Positions 24,124-35,169 are shown, counted from the first letter of the stretch. The stretch is DNA of 64,000 nt from Acanthamoeba castellanii str. Neff (GCF_000313135.1 NW_004457532.1:462584-526583); one strand, 5' to 3'. Numbers and translations: made by a program. The notes: generated from the sequence alone by a model not told the origin.

Positions 24124-24296
24124 CTTGGAGGCAGTGAAATGAGACAGGACACTGGATCAAGATTCGATCCTTCGTCTTCCACCACAGCAACACAGATTCC
24201 TGTAGTGGCTTGCCCTGACGTCACGCAGGTGAGGTCGACAAAAAATTTACGCGTGAGCTTTTCAATTTGCTCGATTGAGATTGTAAGTCGAGCAAG
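24124..24296. promoter_or_regulatory. Shared divergent promoter, RPN2 / KCTD9-like gene
   Basis: The two start codons point away from each other across 173 bases, so both promoters must lie here or inside the first exons. The segment includes a moderately AT-rich stretch (24237-24290). No clear TATA box is seen. Confidence 0.5.
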
Positions 24297-25244
24297 ATGG
24301 AAGACGAATTGGCAGCCCTGGAGCAGCGGATTGAAGAGATAAGGACCGCCTTGGAGGCCAAGAAGGCGAAGGAAGCAGCCTTCATGGAGAAGCTGGAGAA
24401 GGCGCAGCAGGGCTACATAGAACTCAATGTCGGAGGGATACGCTACACCACCAGCCGGGCAACCCTGGCGCGCTATCCGCAGAGCATGCTCGAGTCCTTG
24501 GTGAGTGGGCGATTCGCTCTCAAGCCCATGGCCGACGGTTCCGTGTTCATCGATCGCGACGGCACCCACTTTGGCGTCCTTCTCAACGCCATGCGCAGCG
24601 GAGTGCTGTCCTTCCCGCCGGGCTTCGTCGACTACAAGGCGCTCGCGAGCGAGGTCGAGTTCTATCAACTGCCCTTCGACGTACCTCGAGCGCGGGGGAA
24701 CGGCCCGATCAAGGCGGACTTCACTCGCTCGCAGTTCTGCCAGCTGCTCGCCGCCACCACTCAATACAAGGACTTCAGCGGGCTGCGTTTCTGTGGCCTC
24801 GACCTCTCCGATCTGAGGCTCTTCGGCGAGACGGTGGCTTCTACAGGCGGCTTTCGGGTCCGGCTGGCCGGGTGCGACTTCTCCGGCAGCACGCTGTCCC
24901 ACATCCGGTGCCAGGAGGTCGACTTCAGCCAGTGCAGCTTCGTCGGGGCCGACCTGACCGGCGGCCACTTCGAAAGCTGTTCCATGATTGCCTGTGAGTT
25001 TAGTGACGCCGACCTGTCCGCAACCACGCTGGCGCGCTGCAACCTGAAACAATCGTCCTTCGTGGACGCCAACCTCTCCGGTGCCAACGTGACCGAGTGC
25101 ACGCTCACCAAGGCCAACCTCACTCGAGCCTGCCTGGACAAAACCAACCTCACCGGGTCAGCCTTGGCCAACGCCAACCTCAAGGACGTCGACACCAAGA
25201 CAGCCAACTGGACGAAGGTGACAGGCGTCGTGCTCAGTCCATGA
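24297..25244 (+). CDS. BTB/T1-domain protein with pentapeptide repeats (KCTD9-like)
   Basis: A single uninterrupted 315-codon exon, which is unusual among these intron-rich genes. Residues 1-40 form a charged coiled coil (MEDELAALEQRIEEIRTALE). Residues about 41-130 are a T1/BTB domain with the KCTD signature YIELNVGGIRYTTSRATL and later FIDRDGTHFGVLLNAMRSG. From about residue 155 to the end there are A(D/N)LxX pentapeptide repeats (DFSGLRFCGLDLSDLRLFGE; SDADLSATTLARCNLKQSSF; LSGANVTECTLTKANL), which fold as a right-handed quadrilateral beta helix. The same plan is found in human KCTD9, a Cul3 adaptor. A role as a Cul3 E3 adaptor is inference. Confidence 0.9.
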   Translation: MEDELAALEQRIEEIRTALEAKKAKEAAFMEKLEKAQQGYIELNVGGIRYTTSRATLARYPQSMLESLVSGRFALKPMADGSVFIDRDGTHFGVLLNAMRSGVLSFPPGFVDYKALASEVEFYQLPFDVPRARGNGPIKADFTRSQFCQLLAATTQYKDFSGLRFCGLDLSDLRLFGETVASTGGFRVRLAGCDFSGSTLSHIRCQEVDFSQCSFVGADLTGGHFESCSMIACEFSDADLSATTLARCNLKQSSFVDANLSGANVTECTLTKANLTRACLDKTNLTGSALANANLKDVDTKTANWTKVTGVVLSP

Positions 25245-25393
25245 AACCTCCCTCTCTCCTTCTTCCTGCTCTCGATCCAAGCAAGTGGCGTTTTTATGGT
25301 ACAGGGAAAGCTTGTAGGTGTGTGTGTGTGTGTGTGTACAGATTACAAAAAGGAGAGGTGATGACGCAGATGTTGTCGAACTTACAAACAACT

Positions 25394-28300
25394 TCAGAGC
25401 GGGGCGAAGTCCTTGAGTTCGCTGTTGAGGTACATGAGGACGTCGTCCATGGTGGGCCTCTTCTGCGGCTTCTGGTGCCAGCAGCGCTGCATGATCTCGG
25501 CGAACTTGGACGGGCAGTCGTTGGGCACCTTGGGCCGCTTGCCCTGCAGCACGTCCAGCGCCACGGTCATCATGTTGCCGTCCTCGTACGGCGTCCGTCG
25601 GGTGAGCACCTCCCACATCACGATGCCGAAGCTGTAGACGTCGGCCTTCTCGCTGATCGGGCCGGTCTTGGCCTTCATCGTCTTCGTCTTCATCTTCTCG
25701 TCGTTGTCGCTGTGCTCGGACGACGAGCTCTGGGCGGTGGCGAGAGTAGAGGGCGCCAGCACCTCGGGCGCGGTCCACGACGGCGTGCCACAGCGAGTCA
25801 TGGTGCCGTTGTCATGCTTGGCCGTGGCGAAGCCGAAGTCGCCCACCTTGACGCTCAGGTTGTCGTCGACGAGCAGGTTCGACGACTTGATGTCGCGGTG
25901 CACGATGCCCTTGGAGTGGAGGAACGCGATGCCGACGGCGGCGTCGCGCAGCATGGCCAGCCGCTTCTGCCACTTGAAGCTGACCGACGAGTTGGAGAGC
26001 AGCGCGCGCAGGCTGCCCCGAGGCACGAGCTCCATGACCAGCAGCAGCTTGCCGTCGGCCACCGAGAGGCCCATGAGCTTGACCACCCGTGGGTGGTCAA
26101 TGCCGGAGAGGATCGCCGCCTCCTTGCGCATCTTGCGCATGCCTTCGTCGTCCAGTCGGCTGTTGAAGAGCCGCTTGATGGCCACCTTGCGCCCGTGGTA
26201 GACGCCCTCGAGCACCTGGCCGTAGTTGCCCTCGCCGATGCGCTCGCCCATCTCGATCCGGTCCGTGTTGATGATCCACGGGGCACATGTTCGAGGAGCA
26301 CACGCCCGCCTCGCGGTCCCTTCGCGTAACGTTGCTGTGGTCTCGCTCGTCGTAGTGCTCCTCGGCGTCGCTGTCGCTGTCGTCATCCTCGTTGTCGGCC
26401 GCGTCGGCCGGCTCCTCACCTTCGCGCATCATCAGCACCGATCCGTCGCGGCGCTCGACAAAGCCAACGTTCTCGCTCACGCCGGCCGTGCGGGCGCGGG
26501 TGTAGCTGTCGCGGAAGGCCGCCGAGCACACGACGGCGCCCGGCGGACAGCAGGTGTTGAGCCACAGCACGTCCTCGTAGTCCTTGGCCTCGTAGGTCGT
26601 ACGCGTGCGGTCGTCGGCGGGCGCCATGGTCAGGCCCGCCCTGAACGACACGCTCACTCGTGCGTGATCGCGCAGCAGGCTCGCATGTCCGCCGCCGCCG
26701 CCGCTAGCCAGGGCCGACACCTCGTACTGGAACTCGAGAGCGAACAGCGCGGCCTTGGCCGGCTTGGAGAAGGCGATCATGAAGGTGCCGCCGCTGTGGA
26801 AGCTGGGCTGAGAGAAGATGTGTCCGCCGTGCACGGCGCACCGCAGGCGCACCATCTTGCCGAACTGGCCAATGGCCTTGTCGGCCCCGGCCGGGTCGCG
26901 GCTCCACACGTCGTCGAACCGCGCCAGATCGCACACGACGAACGACACGTCGCGCCGCGGCACGCCCTCACCGCCCTTGGCCGCCGGCGCCACCTCGCCC
27001 GACGCGTAGTCGCTCTTCGACGACGAGCCGGCCGAGCTCTTGCTCGCCGAGTTGCCGCTGCGGCCGCCGCTTGAGAACTGCTGATGATCCGGCAGGCTGC
27101 TGCCGGCGCTGCTACTGCTGCCGTAGGTGCTCGACGAGAAGATGCCGCTCGTGCCGCTCCCGCCGGCGTTGCCGATCTTGACGATGTCGTTCATGACGTC
27201 GAGGAAGACCGGGCGCACGGTGGTGTCGCGGTGCCAGCAGCTGCCCAGGAGCTCGACGTACTGGCGCTCGGCCTCGGTCATCTGGCTCGCGCTGGGCAGT
27301 GTGGGCCGCAGGTCGTTGCGGATCACGGCCACGGCCACCTGGGGCGCCGTGAGGCCGTCGTAGGGCTTCTTGCGTGTGAAGACCTCCCACATGATGATGC
27401 CGTAGGCGTAGACGTCGGCCAGCACGAAATCGGCGTCGGGCGTCTCCTGCAGGAGCTCGGGCGCCATCCACGGCACGCTGCCCACCATCGCACCGCCGTC
27501 GCCGTTGCGCTGGCTGTCGCGTCGTTCGTCGCCCTTGCGTCGCATCGAGTCCTTGAACACGGTGAGGCCAAAGTCCGCCACCTTGACATTCCACTTGGAG
27601 TCGAGGAGCAGGTTGAGCGACTTGAGGTCGCGGTGGGCCACGCCCGACGAGTGGAGGAAGTGCATGCCCTTCGCCGCCTGGTACATGAGCTTCAGCTTCA
27701 GCTGGAAGGGGATATCGGCCACCAGCTCATTGTGGAGCAGCTGTTGAAGTACAAGATCTTTGTGAGCGCCAAACACGAAAAAGAAGAGAAAAGAAAAGGC
27801 GAAAGAAAAAAGGAGAGAAATGTGAGGGACGAGGTGGCGTACGTCGTAGAGGGAGCCGAGGGTCATGTACTCCATGACGATGCAGAGGAGGGGGCTTGGT
27901 GGAGGCGGCCATGAAGAGCACGACGTTGGGATGCCTGAGACGGCTCATGATCGATGTTTCGTCCGATGAAATTCGACTTCATCTCGCGCGTGATGTGCTC
28001 GGCGCTGATGGTCTTGACCGCCACCTCGGTGCCCTTCCACCGGCCCTTGTGCACCTCGCCGAACCCGCCGCGGCCCAGCATGTCGCCCATCTCGAGCTCG
28101 TCGAAATCGATCATCCACTCCTGCTCCACAGGCCGCTTGCGCATCGATGCCAGGAGGGCCGTGACCACGATCACCACCAGCAGCACGCAGCAGCCGCCCG
28201 CCGCCGCGCCCACCACGATGCCCGCGATTGAGCCCGACGACAGGGTCGCCGGAGCCCGAGTCGGTCGAGGCCGCGTCGAGGCTGCACACCGGACCCGAGG

Positions 28301-30076
28301 CCCCGGCCACGGTGCACTGGCACGCGCCCACGTAGCAGTACCCGTTGCCGCTGCACACCTGGCCGTCGGCCGCGAGGCAGTCGCGGCGCGAGAGGGTCGT
28401 GGTGACGGTGAGCCGCCCGGCCGCGAGGTTGTTGATGGGCGAGTAGGTCTCGAGGTCGGAGAGCCAGACGTTGAGCGCGGTGAGGCCCTGCGGCTTGGAG
28501 TTGCGGCAGTGGGCCGGCATCATGGTGAAGCCGTCGCCGCCGGCCCAGACGAAGCGCGACGTGGCGACGACGTAGTACGCGGCGCGGTCGATCGGTACCA
28601 GGCGGCCGTCGGCCTGCTCGAGCCAGACCTCGACCGCGCGCATGCCCGGCTGCTCGTCGGGGTTGTAGAGCATGCGCATGCCCGACACCGACAGGAAGCG
28701 CCCTATGCCCTGGTTGATGTTGAGCGAGCGGTTGGTGACCAGCAGCAGCGAGTTCTCCATCGCGGCCCAGAGGTACTCGCCCGCGAGCTCGCACGTGTGG
28801 AGCTCCGAGTTGAGCAGCGGCATCGCGGTCTGGACCTGGCCCAGCGTGATGTTGCCCGGCGCGATGGGCGCGTACATCGACCCGCCGTTGTACCACGCGA
28901 TCTGCACGTTGGGCGTCGCCCGCCTCAGGGCGTCGGTGGTCCACAGGCCCAGCGTGCACTCGCCGAACATGCACTGGTTCTCCCAGCCCAGGTTCTGCGC
29001 CGTGCTGCCCACCACCCGCGACGACTGGTTGTTGACCACCACCTGCCGCTGGATGATGTCGGCGTGCATCACCTGGTCGACCGGCGACGAGTTGTCGAGC
29101 AGGATCGGCGCGCCGCTCCACGACTTGATCACGCCGAAGTCGTCGAAGACCAGGTCGAGCCGCCCGAGGAACTTGCCGTTGTTGGCGCCGGTGGCGACGA
29201 TGAGCACGGGCTGGCCCCAGGGCATCTGCCGCACAGTCGGATAGGGACCCGACGTGGGCGTGGTGATGGTGAGGTTGGTGCCGTAGATGTCGGAGATGAC
29301 GATGATGACGTCGATGCCGGGCACCTGGTTCACGATGTCGTCCACCACGTTCGGGCCGCTCACCGCCGCCACGATCTTGTTGATGCCCATGTTCTGCAGT
29401 AGCGCCACAGTGTTGCGCATAGCCAGCAGCTCGCTGGTGGAGTCCACCAGGCGCGGCTCGCCGAAGAAGCTGTTGAGGTTGGCCGCCGTCGTGCCCACGT
29501 AGCCCACGCGCTGGCCCCCGGCCAGGTCCGCCAAGGCGTAGGGCTGCACCGGCACGCCGCCGTTCTCGACGAAGCGCGAGTCGTTGTTGAGGTTGACCAC
29601 GTTGGCCGTCACCACCGGGACGGGGGCCACCAGCCGCGTGAAGTTGGCGATCTGCGGCACCCGCCCCACAAAGTCGTGGACCTCGATCTTGACCGCGTCG
29701 TAGCCCATGTCGGCGTAGTAGGTGGCGATCACCTCCGACCCGAAGGTCAAGTAGAACAGCGAGCCGACGTTGGCGTTGCCCGCGTCGACCAGCACCAGGT
29801 TGGCCACCTCGGCCCGCACCTGGGCCACCACGCCGCTGCGCCGGGCCAGGCCGCCGTAGCACTGGCTGCCGGCGCGCGACGTGTTGTAGTAGGGCGGGCC
29901 GGGCACTGGCAAGCACGGTGCGTTGCCCCCGTCGAGCGGCACCACGCCCCGAAGTTGTCCTGCGAGTGGAGCAGCGTCACGTTGAGGTCTGCCTGGACCA
30001 CCAGGGCTGGTGGCCCAGGGAATGGGCCGCCCAGAAGACCGAGAAGACACACGACGACCGCCAGACGAGCCCACAT
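25394..30076 (-). CDS. Receptor-like protein: 5'-nucleotidase-fold ectodomain, membrane span, TKL kinase, degenerate cyclase, second kinase (frame breaks)
   Basis: It starts at ATG 30076 with a signal peptide (MWARLAVVVCLLGLLGG...). The ectodomain has the 5'-nucleotidase plan: an N-terminal metallophosphoesterase-like half and a C-terminal half (NLGWENQ...; YNGGSMYAP; GRFLSVSGMRM; AGGDGFTMM). The metal motifs are altered: HSQDNFG, DAGNANVG, EVHDFVG, ISDIYG. A Cys-rich EGF-like segment (28370-28290) and a membrane helix (CCVLLVVIVVTALLAS, near 28190-28140) follow. Kinase 1 (28100-27190) has LGRGGFGEV, HRDLKSLNLLL and ADFG. A cyclase-like domain (27000-26470) is next. Kinase 2 (26260-25410) has IGEGNYGQV, HRDIKSSNLLV and GDFG. 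One intron lies at 27741-27842. The frame breaks by one base near 29947-29950, 28240-28250, 27963, 27890-27894 and 26280-26283, mostly in G/C runs. This is probably sequence error, but a pseudogene is not excluded. Both kinases look catalytically intact. Confidence 0.85.
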
Positions 30077-30802
30077 GATTATGGTAGACGGGAGATGAAG
30101 AAGAAGATGGTGATGAAGAGTGGTAGGGGAATTTTTGTTGTTGTTGTTGGTCGCGTCGCTGGCCAGCGCTGTCGTGTGCGACCGCTTGTTGGAAGGCGGC
30201 CAGTTCGGTTGAGTACGGGTGGTGAAGTTTGATGAATGACCGTTCGTCTTGCGGCGTGTTGGGACCCCTCCTGACAGGCGGCGGCGGTTCTGCGTGTCAC
30301 TCCCACACACGCGGGAAGGAGAGGGCACAACCTGATCAGATGAGCCAATGGGATGGCGGCGGAGCTTGGCCAAATCGAGGTCAAGATGTGTTTGGTTGAA
30401 CGGTTGAGGTGCTGCCAGACTAAGACCATCGGAGAGAAAACAGACCAATGGGCACCATCTGACCTAAAAAAAGTCATGTAATTGCCCTGGGTGTTGAGGC
30501 GACGGACCATAACACGTGTTTGCATGCAACATATGCTGGTATTTTGGCTGCCTATGACATAGTTGGAGAAACTGACGCCGATCGAGGTGGGCATCAGAGG
30601 GATGGTCGCTCGACTCCCGCCTCTGGGGTGAGTGCGGGCGCCACGATGGCATTGGCCGGCCTCTGGACCAATGCCCTGCACTCGCAACACCTATAAAGAC
30701 TGGTCTCCACACAATATATTAGCTTATCAATCAATCAATCAATCACTGCAAGACAATCTCCACCAACCATCACCACAACCCCGCCCAGGCACAACAACCA
30801 CC
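30077..30802. other. Intergenic region between divergent receptor kinase and nucleoside hydrolase genes
   Basis: A 726-base gap with both start codons pointing outwards. It holds a TATA box for the plus-strand gene (30692), several CCAAT-like sequences on both strands and a short CAAT tandem run (30726-30745). No convincing coding exon is seen. Confidence 0.6.
30665..30700 (+). promoter_or_regulatory. CCAAT-like and TATA box of the nucleoside hydrolase gene
   Basis: TATAAAG at 30692-30698 lies 105-111 bases upstream of the ATG at 30803. A CCAAT sequence near 30668 lies about 24 bases further upstream. Spacing and orientation fit a core promoter for the plus-strand gene. Confidence 0.6.
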
Positions 30803-31975
30803 ATGGCCGCCCAGATGCGTCATCTGTTGGTCTTTGGCCTTTTCCTTGGCGTCGTCTGCTTCTTCGCGGGGGCCATGGCCCAGGAGGAGTCCGTCGCCGC
30901 TGGCCCCAAGCCCAAGGTCTTCATCTTCACCGACGCCAACACGGACGACGTGCAGGCCATCAAGCTGCTGCTCAAGTACTCCAACGTCGAGGTGGCGGCC
31001 CTGATCCCCGACTGCGCGGCTTCTGCAACATGGGTCCAGCCATCCAGAACCTGTTCGGACTGCTCCACTTCATGGACCGCGACGACATCCCCATCTGGGC
31101 CGGCCAGGCCTACGCCTCGGCCGAGATCGACTCGGGCGACTACGGCTGCCGCTACGCCAAGACCGTGCCCCTGTTCCCCAAGGGCAAGATCTGGGCCGAC
31201 ACCATCCTGGGCCTCAACCGCCGCTACCCGCACCCGCCCGAGAACCGCAACTACTACCCCAACTACACCACGGTGTTCACCAACTTGCCCCAGGCCGTGG
31301 CGGCCACGGACGGCCCGGTCTACTTCCTCTCGCTCGGGGCCTTCAGCACGATCGACTTCCTCTACCGTCAGAACCCGTGGCTGGTCCAGCGGTGGATCGC
31401 CTCTTCGTCATGGGCGGCGCTGTCTTCGTGCCGGGCAACTCTTCTTCCCCAAGGGCCAAGCCCCCAACACCGTGGCCGAGTGCAACATGTACGATACCTC
31501 CCTCAGCACTCCATTGTTTTATTTATTTATGGTTTTGGTACGCCCACAGCTACACCGACCCCGAGGCGGCTCGGGCGGTGTTCACTTCGGGCACGCCGAT
31601 CACCCTGGTCCCGCTTGACGCGACCAATGCGTTCCAGCTGTCGTGGGACTGGCTCAACAGCTTCGGCGCGATCGCGAGGACCAAGGAGGCGCGCTTCTGC
31701 CATGACCTGCTGGCCCTCATCAAGAACAACTCGGCCTCGACTTCGATGTATTCGCTGTGGGACCCGCTCACGGCCGCCATCCTGGCCGACCCGTCGCTCA
31801 TCGTCGAGCAGGTGACGCTCAACCTGACCGTCGCCATCACCGGGGACCAGGTGGGCCGCACCGTGATTGACGACGTCGACGGCAACCTGTACAGGTGGTG
31901 CTCGAGGCCGACCCCAACTTCTTCAGCGTCTTCGTCAACAAGCTCAACCAGCGGCCCCACTTTCCCCACTACTAA
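30803..31975 (+). CDS. Secreted nucleoside hydrolase (inosine-uridine preferring family), with frame breaks
   Basis: The start ACCATGG at 30803 is followed by a signal peptide (LLVFGLFLGVVCFFAGAMA). The family's Asp-rich calcium-site motif is present as FIFTDANTDDVQAIKLLLKY. Other family segments are CNMGPAIQNLFGLL, RDDIPIWAGQAY, AGPAVDRLFVMGGAV, a PEAARAVFTSG stretch and ITLVPLDATNAF. One intron (AAC AT, then GTACGA ... CCCACAG) restores NIYTDPEAA. The reading frame breaks by one base near 31015, 31375, 31436 and 31892. All family segments survive on either side, so I read this as one gene with sequence errors or very recent decay. The enzyme splits ribonucleosides to base and ribose; the signal peptide suggests export to the medium, phagosome or lysosome. 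It is divergent from the nucleotidase-fold receptor kinase. Confidence 0.8.
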
Positions 31976-32206
31976 GTGACATATTGCCGGCGCAACCGAA
32001 AGTCGCCGTATTTGTGAAATAAGATACTCCGCATATTAGTTATTAAACCCTAAAAATGTACATAATCCAAATCTAAAAATATGTTTATATCGAGATGTCG
32101 TGGAGGGGGGGATGTAGTGCAATTGGCAGATTTGCCAGGTTAGACCCAATGGGACTGTTGTACCGGTGGATTGCCTAAAAAATAATAAATAGGTGAAGCC
32201 ACGGCC

Positions 32207-34771
32207 TCAGAGGTGGCCGGTGACCTGGAGGAGCACGAGGGCCACGATGGCCAAGGGTACGTCGCCCTGCACCTTGTAGGGCGCGCGGAGGGAGGTCGGC
32301 CCGCCCATGGCGATGCGCATCGCCATGTACGATTCGTTCTCGTTCTCCACCTCCGGCTCCGCTGCTTCTGCCTCCTGCTGCTCCTGTTGTTGGTCTTGCC
32401 CAGTCCTGCGGCCGCGAGGGGGAATCGCGCGTGAGGGCGCACTCAACGCACGGGCAGCGGCTATGGATGGGGAGGGGGGTACGGTACCGAGCGAAGCGCC
32501 AGAGATCCTGGTTCCAGAAGGAGTCGCGGATGCCGACGCCCGCTCGACACTGGAACGCCTTCTGGGGCCTGAATTGGATGCGGAGCGTCGAGCCGCTCCA
32601 CTCGAGTACCGGGTAGTTGAAGAGACCCGTCACCACTCTCAAACGCCTACGCAGTGTGAGCAAAGAAGAGCGAAGAAGGGCGACGAAGAGCGAAGAAGAG
32701 GGACGTACGAGCCCTCAAACTTCCACTTCTGCTGGGTGCGCGTGCAGAAGCTGAAGCCCGACAGCGTATTCTGGAAACGATCCCACATCCACTTCTCGCC
32801 GTTGCCCGCAATGGTCGCGTACCGCCACTTGACGTAGCCTGTCACCGCATCAAGTGCATGAGCGAGTGCGTTCTCTCTCCCATGTTCAGACCCGTTGTTG
32901 TTGTTGCTGCTGTTGCTGTGCATTGTCGCAGGTGGGAGGGTGCGTACATTTTTTGAATTGGAGGTACCAGGCACGTTCGCCGCTGGTCGCCCCTCCGCTT
33001 TCGCTCGTCGCGCTCTCGCTTGTCGCATCGATCAGGGGAGGAGGAGGAGGACCGAAGCGCTGCAGAATCGCGGCTTCATCGACGTGTCCCCACCGCTTCG
33101 CGTTCGCCGTGCGGATCCATCTCACAAACAGAAGCCTCCACAACAGCGGATCCTGATTGGTCGACGTGTGTGCGTCGCGTGTGCCGCATGTGGACCGTCA
33201 GACACACCTTCACCCTCGCCGCGGCCGTGGGCGGGGGGCGTACCTGGGCCGGCTCGATGAGCATCTTGCAGGTTTGGGAGAGGCTGGCCAGGTCCCGGGC
33301 GGCGAGTCGCGCAAAGACGGTGAGCATGACCTCCCGGGGCAGGTCGAACAGGCCGTTGCCCTCCACGCTGGCCGGATCCCACTCCTCATTGCCGGCCATG
33401 GGCTCCTCCAGCGGCACCGGCTCCGGCTCCGGTTCCTGAGCAGCCGCAGCCGCCGCTGCTTCCCTATCCGCCTCTTCTTGTCTGTTGGTGAGATTGTCAG
33501 AAACGCGCACACGCACCACCGCACACGCGCACACGAGACACATGGTAAATGTGAGCAATGCATGGTACTTCTTGACGGCTTCCAGGGCGTCGGCGATGGC
33601 CTTGGCTTCTTGGGCGTCTTCAATGGCTTTCCGCCTCCGCTCGGCCTCGCGCGCACCGGCCTCCTGCTTCTGGTGCGCGAGCTCCGACTCCCACTCGTCG
33701 CGCGTCTCGCGCTGCCAGTCGTCGTCCAGCGCGTTGCTCACCCGCACGTTCTTGAGGTCCTTCTCCAGCGTCTGGATGAGGAACCGCATTCGCTCGATCT
33801 TGCGGTGCTGCTTCAGGCACAGCTTCTTGAGCTGGCCCTTGCTCATCGTGTCAAGCCTCACCTTGAACACCGTGTCGTCGCTGTCGTCGCTGTCGTCGCC
33901 ATCGTCATCAATCTTGCCGTTGCTTCCGCGATGAACAGCAACGTCATGGTTGTCGTCGTTGTCGTCGTCGACCAGCAGTCGCTGCTTGCCCTTGTCCTTG
34001 GGTTGCTTGTCGTGTGCCCTGGCGCTGGGGTTGCCGGGCTGGCCAGCAGTGGGCGCGCCGGCCTTGGCGGCCTGCTCGGCGTTCTGGCTGCGCCGGAGGG
34101 CGGCCATGTCGAGGGCCAGTCCGCCGGGCTTCGTCATGTGCACCGCCATTCTCTTCTCGGCGCTGTCGCTCAGCGGCACCTCCGTGAAGTCCTGCGACTG
34201 GCCGTCGTCGTCGTCCGCATCCATCTCCTGATCATCATCATCATCACCATCACCGCCATGACCGTGGGCAACCATGTTAACAAGACAAGACTGGGTTGCA
34301 CGAAGGGCTCTCAAGCATCACGAGGCGGGGGGAGCAAACCTGGAGGAGAAGGGTCGCATAGGCGTGGTCCTCGGCGCTAAAGGTGCCCTGCTTGGGCGGC
34401 AGCCGGCCCGCGCCCGCGTGCGGACCCACGCCAGCTCCTATGTGGGTCAAACAAGGTAAAAGAAAAGAATGAACAGAATTCTGCATTTTACGTTAAAATA
34501 AACAAATAAAAATAAGCAGTGTGCAAATAAAAATAAAAAAGCGGATTAATTGTTGGGTACCTGCAGCAGGGGACGAGGCGGTGGCGAGGGGGTGGTAGCC
34601 GCTGCGGGCGAGGGACTTGGCGAGCTGCTCGTCGTCGGACTGGAGAGCGAGGTCGAGGCACCGGTTGACGTGGCCCTCGATATCAGCCAACGCCAGCTCC
34701 ACGTTGCACACCGGGCACGCCCCACGGTTGTGCCGCCGGTCCTCCTTTTCCATCAACGTGTACAGGTCCAT
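32207..34771 (-). CDS. UBZ-type zinc finger / F-box protein with C-terminal membrane anchor
   Basis: Eight exons, complement of join(32207..32405, 32452..32637, 32709..32838, 32948..33152, 33244..33481, 33569..34227, 34340..34437, 34561..34771), give 641 aa. Residues 19-38 form a C2HC finger (CPVCNVELALADIEGHVNRC; Cys19, Cys22, His34, Cys38), like the Rad18-type ubiquitin-binding UBZ4 finger. An acidic linker and a coiled coil follow. The F-box is LFDLPREVMLTVFARLAARD and the next residues LASLSQTCKM, which should bind Skp1. The post-F-box region has an aromatic-rich stretch (WRYATIAGNGEKWMWDRF; FNYPVLEWSGSTLRIQF). The extreme C-terminus is hydrophobic (VPLAIVALVLLQVTGHL) and may be a tail anchor. 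Inferred role: SCF substrate receptor on a membrane. I know no standard family with this order. Confidence 0.75.
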
Positions 34772-35169
34772 CTTTTCTCCTGACGCCACGTCGTGCACTC
34801 TCCTCCTTGGCTCCGCTCTGTCTGCGCGCCACAAGCCACAGTGCCATGCACTGAACTTGGCTTCACTACATTTTCTTGGCGGTTTTCTTTCCTTGGGTGA
34901 AGCTTGGAATGTGCCAAGAATGTTGGCACATTCGCTATCTGCTCAGAGGAGTGCTCCTGTCTTCGCTCAGCTGTTCTTTTGAGTGCATTCACAGAGCATC
35001 TGAGTCACTGGGAGGTGTAAAGGTAAGGTTGCCATTGTGGGTTGCAGGTATGTGGTGGGCCTGTCCTGCACGCTGATTGGACGAATGAAAATGAGCCGTA
35101 AAGGGGCGATTGGTGCGGGTGAACAGTACACCAGAAGGCAAGAGCAAAGAGTTCAGTTAGGCCAACACC
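34772..35169. other. Divergent promoter region, F-box / thioesterase genes
   Basis: A 398-base gap between outward-facing start codons. No coding exon or clear TATA box is seen. It presumably contains both promoters and 5' UTRs. Confidence 0.5.

Noticed and set aside
27954..29402. Long plus-strand open frame (about 480 codons) opposite the receptor gene
   Set aside because: It is the antisense of GC-rich codons with G/C in third positions. It has no domain, is compositionally skewed to Val/Arg/His, and the minus strand encodes clear nucleotidase-fold sequence.
30723..30750. CAAT tandem run as a possible regulatory array or inverted repeat
   Set aside because: It lies downstream of the TATA box, so it is probably 5' UTR simple sequence; no palindrome was found.
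33157..34380. Plus-strand open frame of about 400 codons opposite the F-box gene
   Set aside because: The minus strand has consistent splicing with UBZ and F-box motifs; the plus frame has no domain and is an antisense artefact.
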